Shown one piece after another: positions 23,590 through 35,112 of a stretch of DNA of 64,000 nt. Below the pieces are notes generated by a model, which was not told where the DNA came from, made no database searches, and saw nothing but the letters and a program-made list of their open reading frames with translations. The DNA comes from Protea cynaroides. Lineage: Eukaryota > Streptophyta > Magnoliopsida > Proteales > Proteaceae. The stretch is taken from NCBI GenBank assembly GCA_028583415.1, contig CM053265.1:23010830-23074829 (forward strand), in the 5' to 3' direction. The position numbers and the translations under genes were made by a program. Each line of letters opens with the position of its first letter. Within the stretch, counting starts at the first letter, position 1.

Positions 23590-24814
23590 GAACCCAGATT
23601 TAAATAATCAAGAGTAAATCTATGGTATCCGAACCAACAACCAAGGACCGTTAGGTTGCAAGTGGTTCGAATACATGGAAATAGAGGTTCCACAGCTCTT
23701 AACCTCATGGTTTATAGGTTCTATCGAGTATAGTGCCATTGGTCAAGGCACTATGGGAATAAATCTGGAAAAAGTTTTGGTACATCAATAAATCAGGTAT
23801 AAATTCAAAAATATGTACATTCAGAATGATTAAACCTTTAACTATTCATTCAGTTCATATCTCTATTCATGTTGTCGATCATGAGAGTAACTTAGATTGG
23901 TATAGTCAGGACTAATTCTAAGGAAACAACATCTATACCTCCAATTGACAGGTTGAATTGAGAAGGAGTCCTGTCAAGGCACAAAAATTTAAAATCAGGT
24001 ATGTGCATCGTCTATAATCATAAGGTAAGTCAACCATGCATCGCATCCTATATACACCTGTCTAGTTATATGGCCACAATAGATTTGATCCCTTGATAAA
24101 AACATCCGAGCTTTATCATTAGAAAACATTCCTTAACCCTTGTTGGATCATTATGCCATGATGTAGCTATCCCATACATCGGTGGCTGATAAGGTTAACC
24201 ACCTTGATACACTGCTTGTTATGCACTAAGCTTCTGCACTAGGGTGTGCTTTACTGGGACCTACTGTATAGTAGACACTGTGTTATGGTTAACGGGTGCT
24301 AGAGGTACAATGTTGCTACCAACAGACACTGTACTTGGTCTGACCCGAGGAGTTGGTATAGCATTGGCAACTTGGGTGGTGATTCCCATGACAACTTGCA
24401 AAGCTTGTATCATTTGTTGTTGCCTTTGCATTTTGTCAGGCCAAGTTTAATACAACCGTAGCCAAGGTGCTTGGTAGTTTAGGTAAATTGGCTGGAGTGG
24501 CCTGGTTGTTCACCCCCTTTAACTTGCTCTAAACTGATTATCATTATTTGGCATTTGCTCAAATGGGTTCTCATTATCCTTTCTCAACCCAAATGGTGGT
24601 GGGATCGGGTTACAACCTCTTCTTAATGCTCAGCGGGTAATGGATCAGCGTGTGGCGGATCTCACTTTGAGTCTCTACATCGCCCAAGAGTATAGCTTTA
24701 TCTTCTTTGTATAATTACTCTTATTTTTGGCGTATGACCATTGTTTTTCTATCTCTGTTGGATTTGGCCCGAGATATTTTCCTTTACCTCTGTAGGGATT
24801 TAGGCGTTACTAGC
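23590..24814 (-). pseudogene. G1 gag N-terminal remnant and proximal leader
   Basis: Collinear with the G0 interior at 13630-14850. At about 24350-24530 the minus strand can be read as NNQATPANLP followed by LATVVLNLA, the same gag N-terminal signature as G0. The leader is interrupted after GGCGTTACTAGC by solo LTR L3 and resumes at 27865. Confidence 0.6.
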
Positions 24815-27800
24815 TGTCACACCCTAAATCTGGTCTACCTAGTGGTGTGATGAAGCACCAAGAAAATCAACGGTTCAACCAGGTTCTCGTATAGGCCATG
24901 CCCATCCAATTAAACTAGATACATTCCACAAGCATAATCAGAGTAAATAAACAATAGCGAAAGTGTTTAATACTAATGAACTGAGTATCTAACAGTAATA
25001 GCATAATTAATTATCCAATTATCTCCAAAGTAACTCAAAACATAAAATAAAATAAATTAATCAATTACATGTTCCAATAACCAAACAACTAAACTAATCG
25101 AAAACACATGAGTTGCACTAGCAAGACGTATCATGTGCCTCTTCCATAGTTTCCACATCTATCGCCGCTACGTATCCATACGTCGACGTGCTCATGTAAT
25201 CTTCAACGGTAGGACCTGCATCAACAACTAAAAATATTCGATGTCAAAAGGGTAAACTCACATCACAGCTCAGTGAGCAAACAAAACAATGCAACAAACA
25301 TATACATGCATTCAATTCATATCTTTGGTCTGGTTTTTAAGTTTGCAATATGCTATAGAAAGGATTGGCACCACCGCACCTCTATACTCGAGTGTGTGAA
25401 TCCGCCCAATGGATCAAACACCATTTCCGTCCCACATGCACCCACCATGGAATAAAGATAGAGCTAAAGTGCCCGGATCAAACACCTCCAACACTTCCCC
25501 CGATGCCCTACCCATACCAACACGTAAGCCCCTATTGGTGAGGGCTTGCAACCTAGGCTCGCAACTAACCAATCCTAAATGTCATCCAGTGTATCTAAGG
25601 CCTTACCCTAGCATCCCTCAATACTTCCATAGAGATAGAGCTAAGGCCCCCTGGTAGAGTCGAAGACTATACAGTCCGAGACCACCTCCCCTGATGCCCT
25701 ACCACTTAATAGTTCTACTAAGGCAATGGTGATACGACAATGTCAGTGAACAAGACTTGAGTAGAGATAGAGCTAGAGTCCGGCAACCAGGATGAACTAC
25801 AATGTCACGTCTTCCCCCTGATGCTCCACTCTCATCAAGCACACTAACCACACACACATAATCACATGCCTATTCTTAGCATCATCATCATCATATTATA
25901 AATAGACAAAAATAAATATGCATGAGCAGTAATAGCAAGAATATTGGATGACATGTGAGATGTACATTACAAGCATACAAGCATAGAATCAACCATGGCA
26001 TGTGAGTTGTAAGACCTATACTTTACTAACCTGGTCTTACCACCTTATATTAGGTCTTCCTATCATGGTCGGACCAAGCGGACCAAGTGTGCAAAGAAAC
26101 CACAAGGCTAGGTATGTAATTCAAACCATAAATCATCTAATTGAGATGTGTGGTGGCATACCTAAACAGGTGTGGTCCACCACACCTCAGAGTATTGAGA
26201 CCACTCGAATCTGAGACTTGTGGTCATAGTTTTGAGACGTGTGGTCGACGGATACTATGACCCCATGTGCGACCACACGATGGTATAATAGACTCTGAAA
26301 TTTGACAACCTTCCTAATCTGAGGGGGGGTTCTTTTCTAATCAAAGTGAAACTTTATATGGATGTTTTTCTCTATATAAAGGACGTCCCTTAGTCTCTTT
26401 CACTCTTTTAGTACTAAACTGAAAGAGAGAGAAAGAGAGGAGTAGGAAGAGAAGGAGAAGGAGAATAAAAGAGGAAGACTAGGAGACAAAATTACAAGGA
26501 AAGCTCTGATTCTCCAGCGAGTTTAAGGCATGGAATCATTCTCTACATTAATTAAATGCCTAGAATAGATTATGAAGGAGATATTGGTTCAAAGTAAGAT
26601 CTCAATCCTAAGACCATGAACAAAACTCTAAGGAAATTCATGAAGAATGGATTAAGGTGAAGGACTATGTAAAAGTGTGAATTTTAAGCCATATAATCAA
26701 TCATGGCATTAGACAAGTGTGAATTTTAAGCCATAGAACAATCATAGGAATGATCATAATGTTAGCCATGGAATCAAGTTATGAAAGGATGTGGCTGAGA
26801 GTAAAAGTTGGCAAAAAACACTTGTGGTTGTAGTTTGATCGATCACACGAGGCACATATGTCCGACCACAACCCTCAGGAAGTTTCTAGGGAGGGTGTGG
26901 TCACATGTTTATGGTCGCATATATGTGACCACACGTATCGACCCCATACCATGTGGTCACAGAAACTGAGACCACTGGTGCAGTCACAACTGCGACCACT
27001 CAGCTTCTGGAGGTCTGCTTGATTTCAGATTAGATCGTTGACTACTATAATTTGATGAGCTTAAACCCTAACTTAGAGCTTACAAATTTCTTAGGTTTCC
27101 TAGAGGTTCAAGAGTGAGTTAAGAAGCTTGGAGAAGATTGAACGTTTCTAGCAAGTGAGGGAACAGAACCTAAACTTACTTGTTAATAATAAATTGTTTA
27201 CTTTTATTGATTAGTCCTTCACCTTAATCTGTTCTTCATGGATTTCCTTAGAGTTTTGTTCATGGTCTTAGGATTGAGATTTTACTTTGAACCAACATCT
27301 CCTCCATAATCCATTCTAGGAATTTAATTAATGTAGGGAATGATTTCATACCTTAAACTTGCTGGAAAATCAAAGCTTTCCCTGGAATTCCTTTTCCTAG
27401 TCTTCCTCTTCAATTCTCCTTCTCTTCCTACTCCTCTCTTTCTCTTTCTTTTAGTTTGGGTTCTAAAAGAGTAAAAGAGACTAAGGGACTCCTTTATATA
27501 GAGGAAAACATCCATATAAAGTCTCACTTTGATTAGGAAAGAACCCCTCTCAGATTAAGAAGGTTTCCTAATTTCAGAGTCAGTTATACCATCATGTGGT
27601 CACACGTGGGATCGCAGTATCCATCCACCACAACTCTCAAAACTATGACCATACGTCTCAGATTCGAGTGGTCTCAATATTCTGAGGTGTGGTCGACCAC
27701 ACCTATTTAGGTATGCGACCACACATCTCAATTAGATGATTTATGATTTGAATTACATACCTAGCCTTGTGGTTTCTTTATGCACTTAGCCCGCTTGGTC

Positions 27801-27864
27801 TGACCATGATAGGAAGACCTAATACAAGGTGGTAAGATCGGATTAGTAAAGTACGGGTCTTACA
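24815..27864 (-). mobile_element. Solo LTR L3 (3050 bp) with internal palindrome
   Basis: TGTCACACCC...GGGTCTTACA with flanks CTAGC (24810-24814) and CTAGT (27865-27869), a 5-bp target duplication with one change. The empty site is visible in G0 at about 14850 (TTACTAGCCATTTTCC). No gag/pol is present, so it is a solo LTR. It is about 700 bp longer than its relatives because 26008-27190 is an inverted copy of its own right half. A TATA box for the normal orientation lies at 27494-27500. Confidence 0.8.
26008..27864. repeat. Large inverted repeat (arms about 640 bp) within L3
   Basis: The left arm starts TGTAAGACC at 26008 and runs to about 26660. The right arm (about 27230-27864) is its near complement, ending GGTCTTACA. 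The arms look more than 90 percent alike by eye over the 300 bp I compared. The spacer (about 570 bp) is itself inverted LTR sequence, ending in GTGAGGGAACAGAACCTAAAC. Confidence 0.85.
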
Positions 27865-28240
27865 CTAGTCATTTTCCTTCTTCCTTTGTCATACATCGAG
27901 TTCCACATCTCATGAGTACCAACTCAGTATTCTAATTTTCTATTTTACAGATGTTTCCTTCTTGTTATTATACCATATCCTTTGTATACTCAGGCAACTA
28001 TCCGACTTATAAACCGTATCATATGTTATTTGTTTATCAGGATACGTTTAGATTTTTTTTTCTTATGTCTATATACACATATGGTTCCACCTTTTATATG
28101 TACATTATCTTCTTGTTTAAGTTCTGTCTCAACCAATACAGGTGCTTATGGTATGTTTGTATTAAAGCTTATAAGTTTATCCTAACTCAGTTCATAGACA
28201 TGAAGTGAATGTATTCGGGTTTGATTGGCAAGGCCTGGGA
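27865..28240 (-). other. Distal leader of G1
   Basis: Continues the interrupted leader (CATTTTCCTTCTTCC, CAGGATACGTTTAGA). It aligns to 14852-15200 of G0. No gene is present. Confidence 0.7.
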
Positions 28241-28252
28241 GCTCTAATACCA
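28241..28252 (-). other. Primer-binding site of G1
   Basis: The complement reads TGGTATTAGAGC, one change from the plant initiator tRNA-Met PBS TGGTATCAGAGC, three bases from the LTR end. Confidence 0.85.
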
Positions 28253-28255
28253 AGC

Positions 28256-30612
28256 TGTCACACCCTAGTTCTAGACTAACCAGTGGTGTGATGAACCGTC
28301 ATGAAAACCAATCGTTTAAACCAGGATTTCGTATAGGCTATGCCAACCATGTTAAAACAAAACACATTCTACAGTAATAATCAGAAAATTCTTATTAAAA
28401 ATTAACTGAATTTCTACAATAATACGTAAATAATAAACCAATTATCTCCAAGTAACCAAAACATAATTATAACAAACTATTATAAATATTAAAATACGAA
28501 AGTTAACCACTAAGCGTAGACATAGTTGAAACACTCGCTTGACGAGTCATATTCGTCCTCCACAACTTGCACATCCATAGCCACCACATGTCCATATGCG
28601 ATATAATCTTCGACAGTAACACCTGCAACATCAGAAACTAAAAAGAATTGTGCGCACAAGGGTCAGCTCTCCAACTTGAGCTCAGTGAGTAAACAAAATA
28701 ATGCGCAAACATATGCATGCATTCAATTCATATCTTTGGTCTGATTTTAAGTTTACAATGTGCTATAGAAAGGATTAGCGGCCACCACACCTCTATACAC
28801 AACTATGTGAATCCACCCAATGGATTAAACACCATTACTATCCCACATGCACCCACCATGGAATAAAGATAAAGCTAAAGTGTCCGGATCACACATAGCC
28901 AACACTTCCCCTGATGCCCTACCCATACCAGCACATAAGTCCCTACTGACAAGGGCTTACAAACTAGACTCGCAACTAACCAATCCTAATGCCATCCAAA
29001 TGTATCCAAGGTCTCACCCCAGCATCCCTCAATATGTCCATAGAGATAAAGCTAAGGCCCCCTGACATAGTCAGAGACCATACAGTCCTAGACCACCTCC
29101 CCTGAAGCCCTACGATATAATAGTTCAGCTAAGATAATGACGATACGATGATATCAGTGGGAAAGATTTGAGTATAGATGGAGCTAAAGTTTGTTGACCA
29201 GGCTGAATCATAATGCCACGTCCTCCCCTTGATGCTCCATTAGCATCCAGCACACTAACCACACACACAATCACATGTCTATTCCTAGCATCATCATCAT
29301 CATGTTATAAATAGACAAAAATAAATATGCATGAACAAGTTATAATAGTAACATTATATGACTTGTGAGATTCACATTACAAGCAAACAAGCATAGAATC
29401 ATTCATGGTATTGGACAAATAAAATAAAACAGTTTGTTATTATCCAATTAGTGTAGGTCTTGTTCCCTCACCTTTGATTGATGTTTGTTGCTCTTCCAAG
29501 CTTTGGAAGTCACTTTGAATCTCTTGGGAACCTAAACAATTAATGTATTTAAGTTTGGGTTCGATTGTACCAAGTTATAGTATTAAAATCCTTGTTTCGT
29601 CTCAAAATATACTTGTTGTTAATGTATGATCGATATCTTATGGTCTCAATATATGCGACCATACGATGTACGGTCGATCCTATGGTCGAACTACATGCGA
29701 CCGTATGTGCAACCACACAATTTCTGGAAACTTCCCGAATAGTTGTGGTCGACACACTAGTTACCCTCTGGTCGACCATAGCTGCGACCATATGAAGTTT
29801 GGTTGATTTTTTACTTCTTACACGAGTTCCTCCTCTTGGCTTATCAACGGGATTCACCCTAAGATCATTCTATGACCTTTAATCATAGTTTATCCTTATT
29901 AATTATCCCTAACCTATTCTCTATGGTTTCCCATAGAAACCTATAACCGAATCATTGTATTAGGATCCATATATCAATTTGAAAAGAACATATTCTATCT
30001 GATCTACCCTACACAGTCAAGTCCATACCTTGAGCTTGCTGTAGTGAGATAGAACTCTTCTCTGCAAAAATATTCCTCTCGGCCTTCTTCCCTAAATCCC
30101 TTTCCCCTTCTCTTCCTCTCTCTCTTTCTCTCTTAGGTTTAGAGTTTCAATTTGGGTTCTAAAAGAGTGAGAGAGGCTAAGGGACATCCTTTATATAGAG
30201 AAAAACCTCCATATAGAGTCCTCTTTTAATTAGGAAAGAGTCCTCAAATTAAGAAAGTTTCCTAAATACAGAGTCGGTTCTGGGTTCGTATGGTCCATCG
30301 TGTGGTCGCATAAGTCGTCAACCAAACAACATGCGACCATACATTGTGCGGTCACAACTTAGTCGACCGTACGGTCGACCATACCCCTCAAAAATGTGAC
30401 CCTATGTCTAAAATTTATTGGTTTTTAGTTTTTGACTGGTTACTTCCACACAAAATTAAACAGTCAATCACACCAACTAAATTTGACTTGTTGCTTACCT
30501 CATCTTGTGGTTTCTTCATACAATTGGTTCACTTGAGCAGGTTATGATGGGAAAACTGGCCACGACACGAGAATGTAAGATTAGATAGGGTTCTTGGCGT
30601 GCGGGTCTTACA
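28256..30612 (-). mobile_element. LTR L4 (5' LTR of G1), 2357 bp
   Basis: TGTCACACCC...GCGGGTCTTACA, with the PBS on its left. The TATATAA box is at 30191-30197 (minus). Clusters 29626-29792 and 30284-30388 carry TATGGTCGACCATA-type words, matching L2b. On the right it is followed by a polypurine-type unit rather than host DNA. It is therefore also joined to the 3' end of another element interior, as in LTR-sharing arrays produced by unequal recombination. Confidence 0.85.
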
Positions 30613-30669
30613 ACTCCACCACCCTTAAAAGAAATTTCATCCTTGAAATTTGCACGCATGGATCTTACA
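30613..30669 (-). repeat. Polypurine-tract unit (57 bp) ending in an LTR stub
   Basis: ACTCCACCACCCTTAAAAGA...GGATCTTACA is the same 57-bp unit as at 19442-19498, but here it is followed by LTR L5 instead of a second tract. Confidence 0.7.
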
Positions 30670-31815
30670 CCGATCCTCACTACTGCGATTGCCCTACATC
30701 ACTCACTCCGGTATAGAGATAGAGCTAGAGTCTGGCAGGCAGGTAGAGCCACCATCTGACTTCCTCCCCCTGATACCCTACACCGTACCAATACCTAAAC
30801 CCCTGTTAGTAAGGCCTTGTAAGTGGGTTCCGTTTCTAACCAGTCATATATGTTATCATAGTATCTATGGCCCTACCCCAGCACAGCTCCCTACGACATA
30901 GAGATAGGGCTCGAGTCTGGTGGGCAGGCAGAGCCATAATGCCATGTCTATGGTATATACCGTAGGACCATACCGCAAGACTAGAGTCCAGCCGGTATGC
31001 CCTGCGGTATGTACCACATGACCATACCGCAGGACTAGAGTCCGACCGGTATGCCCTACGATATAGCATACCGCAAGACCTCTTTGTTTAGCCAGTATGG
31101 GTCCGAGAGTCCTTTCTCAGACCTCCTCCTTTCCTTGGTCCTTGGCTTTGTTTCAAGGTCCCTCCTATACCATTCTAAGATAAAGATACATATTAGGTTT
31201 ATATTACTTATCGTTTAACATTGTAGAACAACGTTTCCATCCTTCTCAGAATGGATCCCAATGCGAACTAGGGTTTTACAGTTCTAGGGTTTTGGATCAT
31301 TATGCCATTTTACAGCTTTGATTTGTAATCCTAACATCAATATAGAGGTCGAGCACTTACCAATGTTTGTTGAATGGCGGTGCTCTCCTTCAACGGAAAA
31401 TCCCTTCTCGCACAGCCTCCTTCCTCTTAGCTGCTTCTCAGATCTCTTCCAGACGGCTCTAGTATTTGAGAGTGTTTGGAAAGGATCTGAAGAGAATGAA
31501 TGATGCATATATAGTGGGAGACCATTCTAGGAAGGTCCCCTACGTCTAAAAGGTTTCCTAAACTTGGATTCAGAGTATGGAACCCACTAGAGTCCATCCA
31601 CACTTGTGCATACATACCGATTGCACATACCGGTCACACCCTGAGTGAGACCGGTACCGAGACTGGTATGTAAAAATTTAGTTTTAAAGTATCGTTTCTC
31701 ATATCTGGATGTCATGGTTTGTCACCCGGCCTCACCTTTCGGTCCAGTTATGATTGGGAGACCTATCATGACGTAAACCATAAGTTAGATCGGGTTTTCA
31801 GAGACAGGTCTTACA
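30670..31815 (-). mobile_element. Truncated LTR L5 (right half)
   Basis: Homologous to L6 (CATCACTCACT-CGGTATAGAGATAGAG) and ends CAGGTCTTACA at 31815. Clusters use ACCGGTATG/CCGCGGTATG words (30948-31080, 31600-31668). The first contains a two-unit tandem repeat of about 58 bp (ACCATACCGCA-GACTAGAGTCC). Confidence 0.75.
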
Positions 31816-31971
31816 ACGCAGGTTAGCTCACATTATCAAACAAAATCCTTGGTTCGTTCAATACCAACTCACGAGCAGGGAACAAGAAAAAAATTTAAAA
31901 AACCATCAAGGCTTTGAAGCTTTGTTTAAGGCTTCTCCAGATCACAAAACATTAATCACCAAAAGATCCAA

Positions 31972-32384
31972 TCACTCTTCCTTAACATTCTCCAGTTCAT
32001 ACTCAACCAGAGACAGATTATTGTCTTCTTTGACAAAAAAATTTGCAGGTTCAGTAACCTCAACATGTCCCCATTTGTCAATTGCCAATCTCATAGAACC
32101 CTTAAAACATGTAAATCTTGGCATTACAAAGAATAACAGTTGCACCTGCTTTTATCATATCAACTTTCTCGTTACTAGGAGTGAAGATAATGGTGCCACT
32201 ATCGTCACCAGCAAGAACTTTGCGATGTGACTGCCACAAAGATGTTAAGAGGCTGCCTGCCCCTTCTACAACACCGTGTTGAACTCAAAACCTTCATCTT
32301 GAGAGTGTGATCCGTTGTCATTGGCTTATGTTGATCTATAGTCGTGAATACAGGCTTCTACTTCACTTCTGTTTGCTAAGCCAT
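31972..32384 (-). pseudogene. Disabled copy of a plant OB-fold protein gene (At4g28440-like)
   Basis: The minus strand reads from ATG (32384-32382): MA-stop-QTEVK-stop-KPVFTTIDQ, KPMTTDHTL, KVLSS. After a frameshift it reads GDDSGTIIFTPSNEKVDMIK and ATVILCNAKIYMF. After a further 1-base insertion it reads GSMRLAIDKWGHVEVTEPA and VKEDNNLSLVEYEL, then a normal TGA at 31974-31972. Known: this is the pattern of the small single-stranded nucleic-acid-binding-like OB-fold proteins annotated as At4g28440-like in plants. About 137 codons cover nearly the whole protein without a visible intron, so a processed retrocopy is likely, though no poly(A) tail is seen. Two in-frame TAGs and at least two frameshifts mean no product. 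The flanks at both ends are LTR sequence. Confidence 0.85.
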
Positions 32385-32502
32385 TGTTGCCGTTCTGTAG
32401 TCAAACCCCCCAAAAGCCAAATAACTCAGAAATCTGGGTTCTGGCGATCACTTTCTCGTGTTTCATCTGCTCTGAGAATTCCTTCATTAAGGACACTATT
32501 AT

Positions 32503-34679
32503 TGTAACGGCTCTCCCAGGAGTGGGTTCGAATCACTAGTCAGTCTAAAATACACAATCATACATGTAGAAAACTTGTATAAATTTTTTTTCTTTTGAAA
32601 TACCTGTCATTCATATCATACCATCATCCCCATTAAACCATAAATAGCGGAAGACTTCTTCAATTAACACAATATGTACAACTAGTGGCTAAAGTTATTT
32701 ACAAAAAGATAAGTCCTGGTATAATTCATATACAAAAGAGTGTGTGGGCAATTACATTTCAAAAACCTGCTGCCCACACAAAATGCATATGATTAAGAAG
32801 ATACATGACCAAAAGATAAACAAAAAGTTATTTTTCCAAGGGGTATTAATCTCCCTCTTGGACTTTTACTTGCATTCTTCCTCATTCCTGTCATCACTAT
32901 CATCATCTGTAAAATATTTAAATAACTGATATGAGCCTAAGCTCAGTGAATGAAAATCCATCTTTGTAGGAAATACAAGCAAGCATACATAAAACTTAAC
33001 AAGTCATAACATAATAACATGATCTTATAAAAATAGCATTTCATAACATTGATAATAAGGAAGCATGATCAATTAGGAAATATTGCTATACCATCACTTG
33101 CATTTGATTATTCATTTATTCCCAATAAATTTTCATCTATCCCTATTGTCCTTGATCTTATCTCATTATTTTCCTTCTCACGTAACATATCTGTTTCTTA
33201 TTTATCATGTTTAAACTCAATGGATTCACCTGTGTCTTGTTTGTTTCTTTTGGACTCAACGGAATTTCTGTGTCTTGTCTCTCTTTCTTGGATTCAACGG
33301 ATTTCCCATGTCTCATCTTTTGTTTCTAGACTCAACGGATAACCACGTCTTGTCTCTCATCACTAGACTTAATGGGTTTCCCATGTCTCGCCCTTCGTAT
33401 CCAAACTCAACTGATTGTTGTGTCTTGTCTCTCTTTCTTAGACTCAACGGATTTCTCATGTCTTGTTTTTTTATTTCTAGACTCAATGGATTACCATGTG
33501 CTGTATTTCTTCTTTAGACTCAATGGGTTTCCCGTGTCTCGCCTTTTGTATCCGGACTCAATGTATTGTTGTGTCTTGTCTTACTTTCATATTATATCCG
33601 AGCGTCTCTGCTCACATATCCTTTGCCTAAACAATACCTTATTGCCTCTTCCCTTACTCATGGTTTGCTGTCCACAAAGGTTGTGGCAGCCCATTCATAG
33701 AACTAGGTCCTTCTCTTTCTCTTAAAACATGAGTTCTTAACCTTACTTTAACATTTACTATTTGGCACTGCTGTCCATGAGTTTATTCAACAATCCTCTA
33801 TAAGTGTTTAACAACACATCTTGTATAGAGTTCCTTATATAATAACTTATTGTTTGTATATCCATATAACCATTCATAGATGACATTAAAGTGTCTATCA
33901 TTGCCTATTTATCTCATCTCAAGGTCATTTGATCCATTTACATTCACACAAATCCTTATAGGTACTTAAGAAACTATCCTTGAACTAAATTTGCATATTT
34001 CTTTTCAATTGCTGTCCACATAGATAAAATACAGTCTTATATAGGCACAAACTCACTTAGACTTGATGAAACATGATCTAATTGTCTCTTTCTACTATAA
34101 TACAATCTCAAACAACCATTTAGTTCAATAACAATAGTGCATAACATGATTAAACTTAACATTCATATCCTCATATCAAAATCAAAGATTTACATCATAC
34201 TTTATCATTTAACTTATGGTCTTTGCCAAGAGTACTCATTCCATCATGCAACATTATGAAAAACATCATATAGGCATTCTCAAACTTACTAATACATGCA
34301 TTATATATGTATAGCCTACTACATGGGAGGAAAATCACTCACATTTAACTTGCCAAGAATAAGCGTAAAGGTCCCTTGCTAGCTTTCTTCAAGAAGTTCA
34401 GCAACTAAGCCATATTTGTATATATTAGGAAGGCTAAAAATATAGAGTAACCCAAACCAAATAACCTACACATAACTTAGTCATAAAACACTTGAAATAC
34501 TCACCTTTGCTTGATAGGTGGCTTTAAAAATGCTCTTTTAATAATCAAAACTTCCTAAACTTGATTTTAAATACATATTCAAGTAAGGAATAACATAGCT
34601 AGTTAGTTGGGTGACCACACACAGTCATAATTCAAAAAGAATGATCCATTAAATTTCCTAATGTATCACATACTACTGC
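32503..34679 (-). mobile_element. LTR-like segment (family F) carrying a minisatellite
   Basis: Starts TGTAACGGCTCTCCC. It has the shared landmarks AGCTCAGTGAATGAAAA (about 32938) and ACTCACCTTTGCTTGATAGG (about 34500), in the same order as the other LTRs, but is otherwise diverged. The right end is absent because another LTR begins at 34680. Assignment rests on layout. Confidence 0.55.
33217..33590. repeat. Minisatellite, 37-38-bp monomers in 4-monomer higher-order units
   Basis: About ten monomers end in GACTCAA and start CGGATT/TGGGTTTCCC. The series atttcccatgtctc / ataaccacgtc / gtttcccatgtctcgcc / attgttgtgtcttg repeats after about 150 bp, so the array evolved as four-monomer blocks. 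Open frames in this stretch (LDSTDF-like peptides) are by-products of the repeat. Confidence 0.85.
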
Positions 34680-35112
34680 TGTCACACCCCAAATTTACGA
34701 TATGTAAAATTTCAGAGCTGACTGAACCTATACGCATTTTACGTTCGGTTTAACCCAGAATCTTTTAAGCGGTGTCATGCCCTTCTCTACCACGTCACGA
34801 CCAATGTCACAATTAATTAATCAACATAGTATAGATAGTGGAAATAACTAAACCAACTGAGCTTTCTATTGATACTTAAATAAAAGTAATAAACATTGTA
34901 TCAAAATTATTCTTGTTTACAGATCCACAACTAATAAACTAAAACCGTTCATAATCCCAGCCCTATAACATTTGGGCTATAAAATAGTATTGCAGAAAAT
35001 AAAACAAAACTGAATAAAAGATAAGTAAACTAAAAAGAACTTCATTGGCATCTATCAACAATAGACACAGCGTCTCTTGCTTCCTTCATTCGAACACGTA
35101 CGCATCACACTC
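34680..35112 (-). mobile_element. LTR left-end fragment (family E)
   Basis: Starts TGTCACACCCCAAATTTACG and is cut at about 35112 by the plus-strand Tat-lineage pol fragment. The last bases (ACGCATCACACTCA) match the equivalent place in family C. Confidence 0.65.

Noticed and set aside
33217..33590. CRISPR-like regular repeats
   Set aside because: Monomers are directly adjacent without unique spacers, and the genome is a plant.
33049..33725. Repetitive peptide frames (LDSTDF, LDSMDY types)
   Set aside because: Produced by the 37-38-bp minisatellite in two frames; no sign of a real protein.
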